From assembly GCF_015550595.1 (NCBI RefSeq), contig NZ_JADNBB010000033.1:1-53770 (forward strand): a DNA stretch of 53,770 bases. The letters are read 5' to 3'. Under the pieces are notes generated by a model, which was not told the origin of the DNA, ran no database searches, and worked only from the letters and a program-made list of their open reading frames with translations. Of the stretch, positions 26,447 to 34,828 are shown piece after piece. Origin of the DNA: Parabacteroides goldsteinii. GTDB taxonomy: Bacteria; Bacteroidota; Bacteroidia; Bacteroidales; Tannerellaceae. Position 1 is the stretch's first letter, and each line of letters begins with the position of its first letter. A program made the translations under genes and the position numbers.

Positions 26447-26737
26447 TTATTTTTTCTCGCCAGTGCCGTTCATAGCCTCCAGCAAGAATTTACCGGGTTT
26501 GAACTTTACCGTTGTTCTGGCTGGAATCTGTACCGGAGTACCAGTTTTTGGATTACGAGCCAGGCGACTTGTTTGAGGTCTAGGTATTAATGTACCAAAA
26601 CCAATAAGAGTAATTTCCTCTTTTTGTGACATTTTTTCGGTTACGATCTCGATGTAAGCATCTAATACTTTTTTTGCTTTCTGTTTCTGTAACCCTGCCT
26701 TATCTGCTAAGGCCTCGATAAGTTCTGCTTTGTTCAT
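26447..26737 (-). CDS. HU family DNA-binding protein
   Basis: A 96-aa histone-like protein that bends DNA as a dimer. It shows the N-terminal helical dimerisation part (MNKAELIEALADKAGLQKQK), IGFGTLIPRPQTSRLARNP, the flexible beta-arm with TGTPVQIPA, and the closing VKFKPGKFLLEAMN. Size is typical (about 90 aa). It is monocistronic, with a TACATTTG -7 box at 26769-26776 and its own terminator. It could equally be called an IHF-like HU paralogue. Confidence 0.94.
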   Translation of the reverse strand: MNKAELIEALADKAGLQKQKAKKVLDAYIEIVTEKMSQKEEITLIGFGTLIPRPQTSRLARNPKTGTPVQIPARTTVKFKPGKFLLEAMNGTGEKK

Positions 26738-26768
26738 GAGTGTTTCTTTTTAATGATTATATACAGTG

Positions 26769-26776
26769 CAAATGTA
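26769..26776 (-). promoter_or_regulatory. -7 promoter element (TACATTTG) for HU
   Basis: Perfect TAnnTTTG on the minus strand, 31 nt before the HU start codon. Confidence 0.5.
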
Positions 26777-26965
26777 AGCCATACTATCTTTTAAATGGTG
26801 TCTTTTTGCAGACAAGAAAAATGGCGTTCATTTCTTATTAAACAATAGCTGTAGGCTTTTGTTACGAATAGAGAAACAAAAAACGTTAATTAGTATCTGT
26901 TTGCGGTAATCGAAACGAAAACAAGGCCTTATGCCATTTGGATACACTGGACTGGCAATTTTTTT

Positions 26966-27970
26966 ATGAAAAACATGAGTAGAAACAGTAAAAACAACAC
27001 ACTAATAGTTATGAAAGATGCATTGAATAACGGGCTTATAAAAGCCATGAGGGAACATCTCCCTGAGGAGACAAATTTGGCTAACTATATTATGGATATA
27101 ATATCTATAGGAAAGGAGGCTGTATACCGCCGGTTGCGTGGAGAAGTTCCGTTTACTTTTTATGAGGTATCATTATTATCCCAGAGCCTGGGTATTTCGT
27201 TGGATCAGATTGTCGGAACCAACCGGGCAGAAGGTGCCGTCTTTAATCTGAATGTAGCTGACGGCGTAAGCCATATCGACAATTACCATGATATCATCAA
27301 ACGCTATCTTAAATTGTTCACTTTCATTAAAGATGATCCGAAGTCGGTGGTCAGTACAGCATGCAACATTATTCCTTTCACGCTCTACTCTCCGTTCGAG
27401 CGTATAACGAAGTTCCGCCTGTGCAGATGGTTGCATCAGAATAACGGGATGAAGATGACGGGAAGTATGGAAGATGTTGTGGTTCCGGAGAAGGTGCTGG
27501 AGTCGCAGCGGAAGTTGATGCAGGAGATACGCCAGGTTCCGGTGACTTATACTATTTTGGATAACAACCTATTTCAGTCGTTTGTGCGGGAGGTAAAATA
27601 CTTTGCCGGACTGAATATGCTGTCGGATGACGACATAGAAGTGATGAAGAACGAACTTCACCGTCTGTTGGACGACCTGGAGCATGTAGCATCCTCCGGC
27701 GAATTCTCCAACGGGAAACAATCTTATCTCTATTTGTCGAACATCAATTTTGAAGCGACTTATAGCTTTATCGAGAAAGGCAGTTTCCAGTTGTCGATGT
27801 ACCGCCTGTATGCGATCAATTATATGGATTCGCAACACCCGGAAATATGCCGTGCGCAGAAAGAGTGGATACAGTCTTTGAAACGATATTCCACACTGAT
27901 TTCACAAAGCGGAGAGATACAACGGATGATTTATTTTACGAAACAAAGAGAGATAGTAGACACATTGTAA
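26966..27970 (+). CDS. Hypothetical HTH-like regulator of unknown family
   Basis: A 334-aa soluble protein with no signal peptide. The only clear element is an N-terminal helix-turn-helix-like region (about 40-85: VYRRLRGEVPFTFYEV, LLSQSLGISLDQIVG), similar to XRE-type DNA-binding domains. The rest is helical with regular Leu/Tyr spacing and no motif I recognise. Met16 (27011) is a possible later start. It stands alone between HU (divergent) and murB, with no partner to suggest a regulon. A transcriptional role is inferred from the HTH only. Confidence 0.7.
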   Translation: MKNMSRNSKNNTLIVMKDALNNGLIKAMREHLPEETNLANYIMDIISIGKEAVYRRLRGEVPFTFYEVSLLSQSLGISLDQIVGTNRAEGAVFNLNVADGVSHIDNYHDIIKRYLKLFTFIKDDPKSVVSTACNIIPFTLYSPFERITKFRLCRWLHQNNGMKMTGSMEDVVVPEKVLESQRKLMQEIRQVPVTYTILDNNLFQSFVREVKYFAGLNMLSDDDIEVMKNELHRLLDDLEHVASSGEFSNGKQSYLYLSNINFEATYSFIEKGSFQLSMYRLYAINYMDSQHPEICRAQKEWIQSLKRYSTLISQSGEIQRMIYFTKQREIVDTL

Positions 27971-28136
27971 AAACAGAAAATATTTATACTATATATATAA
28001 TGTAGGCATATACCTATAATATATGGTGCTTGGCGTTTCCTTCCGGCATACTGTAACGTCCCTTGGGGGGATAACGTTGCGTCGGGAGGAGATGTGTAAT
28101 TTTCGATTTTGCATTCTGAATTCCCGATTTTATAAC

Positions 28137-28144
28137 TACTTTTG
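28137..28144 (+). promoter_or_regulatory. -7 promoter element (TACTTTTG) for murB
   Basis: TAnnTTTG match 26 nt before the murB ATG; the nearest TTTG upstream (28108-28111) is 25 nt away, longer than usual. Confidence 0.4.
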
Positions 28145-28170
28145 TCCTGCAATAAATAAACAGAGAGATT

Positions 28171-29184
28171 ATGAGGATAGAAGAAAATTACTCGTTGGAA
28201 AAGCATAACACTTTCCATCTGCCGGTCAAGACGCGTTGGTTCATGGAGTATGCGGATGAAGAGGAGTTGGGGCGTATTTTACATGATGAGTATTTCCAGG
28301 AGTGTTTGTCGTTACACATAGGAAGTGGGAGTAATCTGTTATTTATAAACGACTTCAACGGGATCATCCTGCACTCGGCCATAAAAGGGATCACTCTGGT
28401 GAAGGAAACGGACGATCATGCCTACCTGCGCGTAGGAGCCGCCGAGCAGTGGGACGACGTAGTGGCCTACGCCGTGTCGAAAGGATGGGGAGGTATCGAG
28501 AACCTGTCGCTTATACCCGGGGAGGCCGGTGCTGCCGCTATCCAGAACATTGGTGCTTACGGCGTGGAAATCAAAGACGTGATCGAAAATGTGGAGACAT
28601 ACAACCAGTTGACATTCGCAAAGCATACCTTCACAAATGCCGAATGCCAGTACGGTTACCGCAACAGCTATTTCAAAAACGAACATAACGATCCGCACAT
28701 TGTTACTTATATAACACTGCGGTTGGATAAACACCCCCGCCTCTCCGTCAACTACGGAAACCTGAAGGAGGAACTGGCTCATTATCCGGAGATCACACCG
28801 GCAACCATTCGGGAAGCCGTCATCAAGATCCGTCGGGAGAAACTTCCCGACCCTGAGAAGCTGGGCAATGCCGGCAGTTTCTTCATGAATCCCGTTATTG
28901 CTGCCGCACAGTTCGAGAAACTGAAGGCGCAGTATCCGGAAATACCGTCGTACGCTGCCGGCGAAGGCAAGGTGAAAGTACCTGCCGGCTGGCTGATCGA
29001 GCAATGCGGGTTTAAAGGTAAGTCGCACGGGTCGGTAGGGGTTTACGAAAAACAGGCGCTTGTCCTGGTCAACCTGGGAGAGGCCAGGGGACACGAGATC
29101 GCGCTGGTGGCCGAAAGTATCCGTGCCGCCGTAAAAGATCGTTTCGGCATAGAGATCATGCCGGAGGTTAAATATGTAGGATAA
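28171..29184 (+). CDS. murB: UDP-N-acetylenolpyruvoylglucosamine reductase
   Basis: A 337-aa type I MurB, the FAD enzyme reducing UDP-GlcNAc-enolpyruvate to UDP-MurNAc in peptidoglycan synthesis. Motifs: HIGSGSNLLF (49-58) and PGEAGAAAIQNIGAYGVEI (116-134) for FAD, YGYRNSYFK (161-169) which is the type I active-site loop, and GNAGSFFMNP (232-241) with the proton-donor Ser236. Its stop shares the A of the next ATG, so it is coupled to the MBL gene. Confidence 0.96.
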   Translation: MRIEENYSLEKHNTFHLPVKTRWFMEYADEEELGRILHDEYFQECLSLHIGSGSNLLFINDFNGIILHSAIKGITLVKETDDHAYLRVGAAEQWDDVVAYAVSKGWGGIENLSLIPGEAGAAAIQNIGAYGVEIKDVIENVETYNQLTFAKHTFTNAECQYGYRNSYFKNEHNDPHIVTYITLRLDKHPRLSVNYGNLKEELAHYPEITPATIREAVIKIRREKLPDPEKLGNAGSFFMNPVIAAAQFEKLKAQYPEIPSYAAGEGKVKVPAGWLIEQCGFKGKSHGSVGVYEKQALVLVNLGEARGHEIALVAESIRAAVKDRFGIEIMPEVKYVG

Positions 29185-29933
29185 TGAAAATTACTTTTTT
29201 GGGGACGGGGACTTCAACCGGGGTTCCCGAGATAGGTTGCCAGTGCGAAGTCTGTACGAGTAAAGACCCCCGCGACTGGCGTCTGCGCACTTCGGTGCTG
29301 GTGGAGACGGAAGGAAAACGCATTTTGCTGGACTGTGGCCCGGACTTCCGTTGGCAGATGATAACAAGTAGGACGTACCATCTGGACGCCGTTTTAATCT
29401 CGCACGAGCATTATGACCATGTAGGGGGGCTGGACGATCTGCGTCCTTTCTGCCGCGAAAAGGGAGTCGATATTTATGCTGAAGACTCCGTGGCCGAAGC
29501 CATCGAGACACGTATCCCTTATGTCTTCCGTAAACATAAGTACCCGGGCGTCCCGAACCTGGAGATGCACCGGATCGGCACTGCGCCCTTCGTGGCTGCC
29601 GGACTGACGATTGTTCCTATTCGCGTGATGCACGGCAGTCTGCCTATCTTGGGCTACCGGATCGGAAATATGGCCTATCTGACCGATCTGAAATCACTTC
29701 CGGAAGAGGAATATGTCAAGTTGGAAGGGTTGGATGTCCTGATTATCGCGGCGTTGCGACGGGGAGAGCATCCCACGCACGAGAGCCTGGAGCAGGCTTT
29801 GGCCAACGTCGAGCGTATCCGGCCGAAAGAAGCCTACCTGATCCATATGAGTCACCGGATCGGATTACATGCCGAAATAGAAAAAGAATTACCCCCGCAT
29901 GTGCATTTTGCGTATGACGGATTGGTGATTTGA
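29184..29933 (+). CDS. MBL-fold metal-dependent hydrolase (PhnP-like)
   Basis: A 249-aa metallo-beta-lactamase-fold protein. Metal motif SHEHYDHVGGL (72-82), further ligands in RVMHGS and TDLKS, and a terminal HMSHRIG. The Cys cluster GCQCEVC (18-24) is typical of the PhnP/lipoyltransferase-like subgroup and may bind zinc. PhnP relatives hydrolyse cyclic phosphodiesters; the real substrate here is unknown. It overlaps murB by one base and converges on the next gene with 8 nt between. Confidence 0.85.
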   Translation: MKITFLGTGTSTGVPEIGCQCEVCTSKDPRDWRLRTSVLVETEGKRILLDCGPDFRWQMITSRTYHLDAVLISHEHYDHVGGLDDLRPFCREKGVDIYAEDSVAEAIETRIPYVFRKHKYPGVPNLEMHRIGTAPFVAAGLTIVPIRVMHGSLPILGYRIGNMAYLTDLKSLPEEEYVKLEGLDVLIIAALRRGEHPTHESLEQALANVERIRPKEAYLIHMSHRIGLHAEIEKELPPHVHFAYDGLVI

Positions 29934-29941
29934 GGCGACTG

Positions 29942-30829
29942 TCAGAAAGTACATCCCGTATAAAATACTTTTCCGTCCTCCTCATAGCTCTGGCTGGAGA
30001 TATGGAGTTGGGGGAAACGCTGTTCGAGTCGTAGCGAGAGCGTGTCGGCGACGGTGCGGTAGAGCGTGTCGGCCGGGGCGAGATAAGGCAGGCTGCTGAA
30101 ATAACAGATGTTGCCTTCGCTTTCGAACAGGTCGGCTCCTAGCCATCTGTCGCTTATCTTCCAAAGGGTAGAGTCGCCCGTCCTGACGTAGAGGTTGAGT
30201 TTCTCGGACTGTATCATGAGGTTGAGCGGCGCGTTTTTGTCGAGGGTCTTGCGCAGTTTTACCTGCTCTTTCTGCAAGTAGTTCTTCTGGTTTCTTTGAA
30301 TGTCGGCCACCTCTTCGAGCAGTTTTTTGCTGTAACTGGCTACCCAGATGCCGTTGTACTGATAATACCCGAAAAAGCGATTGTCGGTATCCGGAAAATA
30401 AATGAACGTAATCTCCCCTTTGGTCTGCTTTTGGGGCGCAAATGAGGCGAAGGTGCTGCTCAGTATTTCGCTCTCGATGTGACTTACTGTATTTTTGTCG
30501 GCTTTGGCATACATCACCACCCCTTGCGTGTGAAATGAGAGTTGCAGGGCGGAAAGCTCCTTGTTCTTCCTGATGATAGACAGGAATATCTCCGGAATCT
30601 CCGATGCGAAGGCTTGATATACAGGCTTCTTGGATAGTATCATGCCCGCAAAGACAGCCGGGCGGTTCACGGTCAGGATGGCTTCGGGCGACGGAGCGGT
30701 CAGGGTATAGAGATCCGTTTGCGCCACGTTCATACCCTTCTTCATGTCACCGAAAAAGTAATAGACTGCCGACAGTGTAGCGAGAGCAGTTAGAATAAAA
30801 ATTACTATTTCCCGCCTATGGTCTTTCAT
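29942..30829 (-). CDS. Hypothetical membrane-anchored protein
   Basis: A 295-aa protein with one N-terminal transmembrane helix (about 8-26, IVIFILTALATLSAVYYFF) and no lipobox. The rest looks like a mixed alpha/beta extracytoplasmic domain. I recognise no family. It begins 3 nt after the nth stop, so it is probably translated from the crcB-nth transcript and may depend on it. Function unknown. Confidence 0.75.
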   Translation of the reverse strand: MKDHRREIVIFILTALATLSAVYYFFGDMKKGMNVAQTDLYTLTAPSPEAILTVNRPAVFAGMILSKKPVYQAFASEIPEIFLSIIRKNKELSALQLSFHTQGVVMYAKADKNTVSHIESEILSSTFASFAPQKQTKGEITFIYFPDTDNRFFGYYQYNGIWVASYSKKLLEEVADIQRNQKNYLQKEQVKLRKTLDKNAPLNLMIQSEKLNLYVRTGDSTLWKISDRWLGADLFESEGNICYFSSLPYLAPADTLYRTVADTLSLRLEQRFPQLHISSQSYEEDGKVFYTGCTF

Positions 30830-30832
30830 ATT

Positions 30833-31474
30833 TTACGTTTTTGTCGTCAGGAAATGCTTGCACCAGGGCTTGAGGCCGCATTCTTCGCATTTAGGTTTCC
30901 GGGCGATGCAGGTGTAACGTCCGTGAAGGATGAGCCAGTGGTGGGCGATCGGGATCATTTTCTCGGGTATATGTTTCACCAGTTCGTGTTCCGTTTCGAG
31001 CGGAGTCTTGCTGTTGTTGGTCAGTCCGATGCGGTTGGCTACGCGGAACACGTGGGTGTCTACCGCCATGGCCGGCTTGTTGTAGACGACAGAGGCGATC
31101 ACGTTGGCCGTTTTGCGTCCCACGCCGGGCAGTTTCTGCAACTCGTCGATGTCAGAGGGCACCACGCCTCCGAAGTCGGAGATCAGCATCCGGGCCATTC
31201 CGACCAGGTGTTTCGCTTTGTTGTTGGGGTAGGAGACGCTACGGATATATTCGAAGATGACCTCGGGTGTGGAGGCCGCCATCACCTCAGCGGTGGGAAA
31301 ATCCTTGAACAGAGCCGGGGTTATCATATTGACCCGCTTGTCGGTACATTGTGCAGACAAGATCACGGCAATAAGCAACTGGTAGGGGTCGTCGTAGTGC
31401 AACTCCGTTTCTGCAACCGGCACGTTTTCGTTGAACCAGTTGAGTACACCTTTATATCGTTCCTCTTTACGCAT
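30833..31474 (-). CDS. nth: Endonuclease III (DNA glycosylase/AP lyase)
   Basis: A 213-aa base-excision repair enzyme removing oxidised pyrimidines. Helix-hairpin-helix LPGVGRKTA (115-123) with catalytic Lys121, catalytic Asp139 in AVDTHVFR, and a complete 4Fe-4S cluster motif C-X6-C-X2-C-X5-C at Cys189, 196, 199 and 205. Start lies 3 nt after the crcB stop. It is in a tight minus-strand group with crcB and the unknown membrane protein. Confidence 0.96.
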   Translation of the reverse strand: MRKEERYKGVLNWFNENVPVAETELHYDDPYQLLIAVILSAQCTDKRVNMITPALFKDFPTAEVMAASTPEVIFEYIRSVSYPNNKAKHLVGMARMLISDFGGVVPSDIDELQKLPGVGRKTANVIASVVYNKPAMAVDTHVFRVANRIGLTNNSKTPLETEHELVKHIPEKMIPIAHHWLILHGRYTCIARKPKCEECGLKPWCKHFLTTKT

Positions 31475-31477
31475 ACT

Positions 31478-31864
31478 TTATTTCAATAAAGATAATGTAT
31501 TTTTTCCAAGCAGCAAACCCAAAAAGACGGCAAGTAGTCCTAATATGTTGCTAGCCAGTATATTCAGTATTGCAAGTTTATATTCGCCGGTTTTCATCAG
31601 CGACATTGTATCGAGTGCGAACGACGAAAATGTGGTAAATCCGCCGAAAAGTCCGGTGAAGAGAAAAGCTCTTGCGTTGAGCGACAGGTTGTGAAATTCG
31701 GCCAGGCTCCAGCAAAATCCGATAAGGAAGGAACCGATCACGTTAACGGAAAGTATCCCGAAGGGAAAGGAGTGCAGCATCGTTCGTTGTATCCACATGG
31801 AAACTCCATAGCGTAGTGCCGATCCGATTGCGCCTCCTGCAATTAAAAATAAAACCTTTATCAT
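31478..31864 (-). CDS. crcB: Fluoride ion channel CrcB/Fluc
   Basis: A 128-aa four-helix membrane protein of the Fluc family, which exports fluoride as an antiparallel dimer. Diagnostic are GGAIGSALRYGV (10-21), the Asn of VNVIGSFLIGF and GLFGGFTTFSSFA. Its start has an AGGAGG ribosome-binding site 5 nt away, which is unusually canonical for Bacteroidetes. No fluoride riboswitch is visible upstream. A single CrcB of this length is expected to work alone. Confidence 0.93.
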   Translation of the reverse strand: MIKVLFLIAGGAIGSALRYGVSMWIQRTMLHSFPFGILSVNVIGSFLIGFCWSLAEFHNLSLNARAFLFTGLFGGFTTFSSFALDTMSLMKTGEYKLAILNILASNILGLLAVFLGLLLGKNTLSLLK

Positions 31865-31886
31865 ATTATCCTCCTTGATGTGTTTC

Positions 31887-31911
31887 CCCCGGGCTGGTTA
31901 AAGGCCCGGGG
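31887..31911. other. GC-rich stem-loop between pheS and crcB
   Basis: A perfect 8-bp stem CCCCGGGC / GCCCGGGG with a 9-nt loop. There is no T run on either strand, so it may be an RNA processing or stability element rather than a terminator. Confidence 0.55.
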
Positions 31912-31939
31912 AAGATGGTAAATGATTTAGGTTTCCAAT

Positions 31940-32959
31940 TTAATTGGCTGATTCAAATTGTTTCAGGAAACGAACATCGTTCTCTGAGAACATTCTTAGG
32001 TCTTTTACTTGGTATTTCAGGTTTGTAATACGTTCGATACCCATTCCCAGGGCGTAGCCGGTATATACTTTACTGTCGATACCGCAACTTTCCAAAACAT
32101 TCGGGTCTACCATACCGCATCCCAGGATTTCCACCCAGCCGGTATGTTTGCAGAATGCGCATCCTTTGCCTCCGCAGAGATTGCAGGAAATATCCATTTC
32201 CGCCGACGGTTCAGTGAAGGGGAAGTAGGAGGGACGCAGACGTATTTTTGTTTCCGGGCCGAACATTTCTTTTGCAAAGAAGAGCAGGGCCTGTTTCAGG
32301 TCGGCAAACGACACGTTCTTGTCGACATACAGGGCTTCCACCTGGTGGAAGAAGCAGTGTGCGCGGTAAGAGATCGCCTCGTTGCGGTACACACGTCCCG
32401 GGCAGATGATGCGGATAGGAGGTTGCTGTGTCTCCATCACGCGGGTCTGTACGGATGAGGTGTGCGTACGCAATAGCACGTCCGGATTATGTTGTATGAA
32501 GAACGTGTCCTGCATATCGCGTGCAGGATGGTCTTCGGCAAAATTCAATGATGAGAATACATGCCAGTCGTCTTCAATTTCGGGGCCTTCTGCGATGCTG
32601 AAGCCCAGACGTCCGAAGATGTCGCATATTTCCTTTTTAACAAGAGAAAGCGGGTGGCGTGTTCCCAGTTCAACCGGATAAGCGGTACGGGTCAGATCGA
32701 TGTCGTCGTTGCCCGTTTGCACGTTATCGAAACTCTCTTTCAGTTCGTTGATCTTATTCTGAGTCGTTTCTTTCAGTTGGTTGAGGAACTGTCCTACTTC
32801 ACGTTTCTGATCGGCCGCCACGTTGCGGAAATCATTCATCAGCGCGGAGATTTCTCCTTTTTTGCTGAGGTATTTGATGCGTAAAGCTTCCAGCTCTTCG
32901 GCATTTGCTGCCTTCATGTTCTCTACTTCTTGTAGCAGAGCCTTGATTTTATTGATCAT
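31940..32959 (-). CDS. pheS: Phenylalanyl-tRNA synthetase alpha subunit
   Basis: A 339-aa PheS, catalytic subunit of the alpha2-beta2 synthetase charging tRNA-Phe. It has the N-terminal coiled coil (1-85), the class II motif 2 region (RVYRNEAISYRAHCFFHQVEAL), LRPSYFPFTEPSAEMDI, and motif 3 YALGMGIERITNLKY. A zinc-like Cys cluster CNLCGGKGCAFC is visible around 257-268. A -7 box TAAATTTG lies at 32986-32993. pheT is not in the window, as is usual when the subunits are unlinked. Confidence 0.97.
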   Translation of the reverse strand: MINKIKALLQEVENMKAANAEELEALRIKYLSKKGEISALMNDFRNVAADQKREVGQFLNQLKETTQNKINELKESFDNVQTGNDDIDLTRTAYPVELGTRHPLSLVKKEICDIFGRLGFSIAEGPEIEDDWHVFSSLNFAEDHPARDMQDTFFIQHNPDVLLRTHTSSVQTRVMETQQPPIRIICPGRVYRNEAISYRAHCFFHQVEALYVDKNVSFADLKQALLFFAKEMFGPETKIRLRPSYFPFTEPSAEMDISCNLCGGKGCAFCKHTGWVEILGCGMVDPNVLESCGIDSKVYTGYALGMGIERITNLKYQVKDLRMFSENDVRFLKQFESAN

Positions 32960-32985
32960 TTCTAATCATATTTGTTTTCGTCGTG

Positions 32986-32993
32986 CAAATTTA
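32986..32993 (-). promoter_or_regulatory. -7 promoter element (TAAATTTG) for pheS
   Basis: TAnnTTTG on the minus strand 27 nt before pheS, with a GTTG about 20 nt upstream as a partial -33. Confidence 0.5.
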
Positions 32994-33067
32994 CTCCTTT
33001 CTTTTGGATACTGCAACCGATTGCAGCAGGTTTTTTATTAAAAACGCTGTCTGGGTCTTGTTTCCGG

Positions 33068-33955
33068 TCAGAAATTGTAGGCCAGGCCCACGCCCAGTAT
33101 CTCTTTGAACTGCACTTTTGCGCCGTGTTTCGTACCGTTGTCGTCGAAAGTCTTGACGTCGTTGTCGTATTTCAGCGTCGTGTTGAGTGTTGCCGAGAGG
33201 AATTTGTTGATCTTCATGCTGATGAGCATATCCCAGTTGACGTCGATGTTGCCGAACTGGTTGCTGTAAGGGGTGAAGAAGTCGGCTGTCGTGATGAGAC
33301 TGACATTTTCCATCAGGGGCATTTCGGCACGTGCTTTGAGGTAGGCGCCGCATTCGATTTTGAAACGGTCGCCCGGATCGACTCCGAAGGCTCCGATTTC
33401 TGACAGGTAATCGTCCTCAACAAACGTCATTTTGGCGGATACGGGCGAGAGGTAGACCGAATAGTTGCTCTTCGGGCGGTATTCCATACCCAGCGAGACG
33501 TTGGAGTAGGCCGGTGCGAAGAAGTTGGAGATGTAATGTTCCTTGTCCGGGTAGTTGTAGCCTTTGGCGAACTGGGTGTTGATGTCGCCCATGAGGGTGT
33601 AGTACCAGACATTGTTGGTCGAGTAGCCGAGCTGGGTGGAGAGTCCGATCTTGTCGGTGCTCTTGCGCATGCCCTGCGATTTGGTTTTCGTCAACCCGTA
33701 GTCGAGGACGAGGTTGGTCACCCAGAGCCAGTTGCCGCTTTTGTGCGTCAGCGAGCCGTTGAGGTAGGCGTTTCCGGCTACGGAGTTTTCACCTCCGGCC
33801 GACCAGTTGGTCATGGCTGTTTGCGACAGGTTGAGGCCTGACACGCCTTTTAACACATATTTCCCTTCCTCATAGCCTTTGTCGTCGGTCTGGCTGTACA
33901 CAGCGGTAGCCAGCGCGGCGAATAATATCATTAAGTATGTACGTTTCATTTTCAT
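33068..33955 (-). CDS. DUF3078 family outer-membrane beta-barrel-like protein
   Basis: A 295-aa protein with signal peptide MKMKRTYLMILFAALATAVY (cleavage near SQT) and many short amphipathic strands ending in VGLAYNF, a typical outer-membrane C terminus. NWSAGGENSVAGNAYLN is a hallmark of DUF3078. Function is unknown. It lies upstream of pheS on the same strand but with a promoter between, so it is likely transcribed alone. Met3 is an alternative start. Confidence 0.85.
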   Translation of the reverse strand: MKMKRTYLMILFAALATAVYSQTDDKGYEEGKYVLKGVSGLNLSQTAMTNWSAGGENSVAGNAYLNGSLTHKSGNWLWVTNLVLDYGLTKTKSQGMRKSTDKIGLSTQLGYSTNNVWYYTLMGDINTQFAKGYNYPDKEHYISNFFAPAYSNVSLGMEYRPKSNYSVYLSPVSAKMTFVEDDYLSEIGAFGVDPGDRFKIECGAYLKARAEMPLMENVSLITTADFFTPYSNQFGNIDVNWDMLISMKINKFLSATLNTTLKYDNDVKTFDDNGTKHGAKVQFKEILGVGLAYNF

Positions 33956-34093
33956 TTTCTTTTTGTTGTTTTTATTTGAGGGGCGCCTTATTTATAAAAC
34001 AGGATGGATTAATTTTTGTTCAGTGGCGAGAAAAGAACTTATTGTATATAATTTACCGTGTTGTTTTTAGGTGCAAAACAGACCATCCGTGAG

Positions 34094-34120
34094 AAAAAAA
34101 AATTTCTTTCGGAAGAAATT
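34094..34120 (-). terminator. Rho-independent terminator of the second ECF sigma gene
   Basis: Minus-strand stem AATTTCTT / AAGAAATT with a 4-nt loop followed by a long T run, 38 nt beyond the sigma-factor stop. Confidence 0.7.
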
Positions 34121-34157
34121 GAAATTTGTTCCGAATGGGGTTTTAGGGGCATATGGG

Positions 34158-34718
34158 TTATTGTAATAAAACGAGCAGCAGCGGCATATAGTCTTTCAAC
34201 TCTACCCGCAGGATTTTGAGCGCCTGTGAGATGCGATAGGCCACGGTCTTGGGTGAAACGCCGGTTCTCTCCGCGATCTCGTTGTAGGTAAGGTTGTCGA
34301 AACGGTTCATTTCGAAGGCTTTTCTATAATCATCCGGGAGCTCCCGGATCGCCTTGGCCGCCAAGGCGATCAATTCGTTCTCTATGTAAAAGTCGGGATC
34401 TTCGAACTGGTTTTCGAATTTGGCGTAAAGCTTTTCATGTACCCGCTGGCGGATTTGGTTGTGGGAGATGTGATTCAGGCATTTGTTCTTCACCATCATA
34501 AAGAGTAAGGATTTGAGGGAGAGTTCGGGAACCAGCGAGGCATGGTTTTCCCAGAGCCACATCATTACCTCCTGTACGATTTCTTCTATTTCCGTTTCGG
34601 CTACGTATTGGGATGCGAAGGCACACAGCCCCCGGTAGTATTGCTTGTAGACTGTGTCGAAGGCATTGTCGTTGCCCGCTTTCAATAGATGTAAGGTCAG
34701 TTCATTTTCCGTATTCAC
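34158..34718 (-). CDS. ECF RNA polymerase sigma factor (Bacteroides-type)
   Basis: A 186-aa sigma factor with region 2 (AFDTVYKQYYRGLCAFA, EIVQEVMMWLWENH) and region 4 (IRELPDDYRKAFEMNRFDNL, then the HTH GVSPKTVAYRISQAL). The hydrophobic C-terminal end MPLLLVLLQ is usual. No anti-sigma gene is next to it on its strand. The nearest FecR (35724) is on the opposite strand beyond gpmA, and is its likely partner. A TATGTTTG -7 box lies at 34743-34750. Confidence 0.92.
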   Translation of the reverse strand: MNTENELTLHLLKAGNDNAFDTVYKQYYRGLCAFASQYVAETEIEEIVQEVMMWLWENHASLVPELSLKSLLFMMVKNKCLNHISHNQIRQRVHEKLYAKFENQFEDPDFYIENELIALAAKAIRELPDDYRKAFEMNRFDNLTYNEIAERTGVSPKTVAYRISQALKILRVELKDYMPLLLVLLQ

Positions 34719-34742
34719 AGTATTTAGTTTTTTTGTTCTCTA

Positions 34743-34750
34743 CAAACATA
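34743..34750 (-). promoter_or_regulatory. -7 promoter element (TATGTTTG) for the ECF sigma gene
   Basis: TAnnTTTG on the minus strand 24 nt before the start; no exact -33. Adjacent to the gpmA hairpin. Confidence 0.45.
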
Positions 34751-34775
34751 ATCAATTATTTCTTGATTGAAGAGA

Positions 34776-34810
34776 CAAAGCCCGGAATTTTTTATTTATT
34801 CCGGGCTTTG
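34776..34810. terminator. 13-bp stem-loop downstream of gpmA
   Basis: CAAAGCCCGGAAT (34776-34788) and ATTCCGGGCTTTG (34798-34810) are perfect complements with a T/A-only loop. It lies 18 nt past the gpmA stop. The T run after the stem is poor, so termination may be partial. Confidence 0.65.
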
Positions 34811-34828
34811 AAATTTAATAAGAGGCTG

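Noticed and set aside
31865-31939. Fluoride riboswitch upstream of crcB
   Set aside because: The leader lacks the conserved riboswitch core as I know it; only a simple GC stem is seen.
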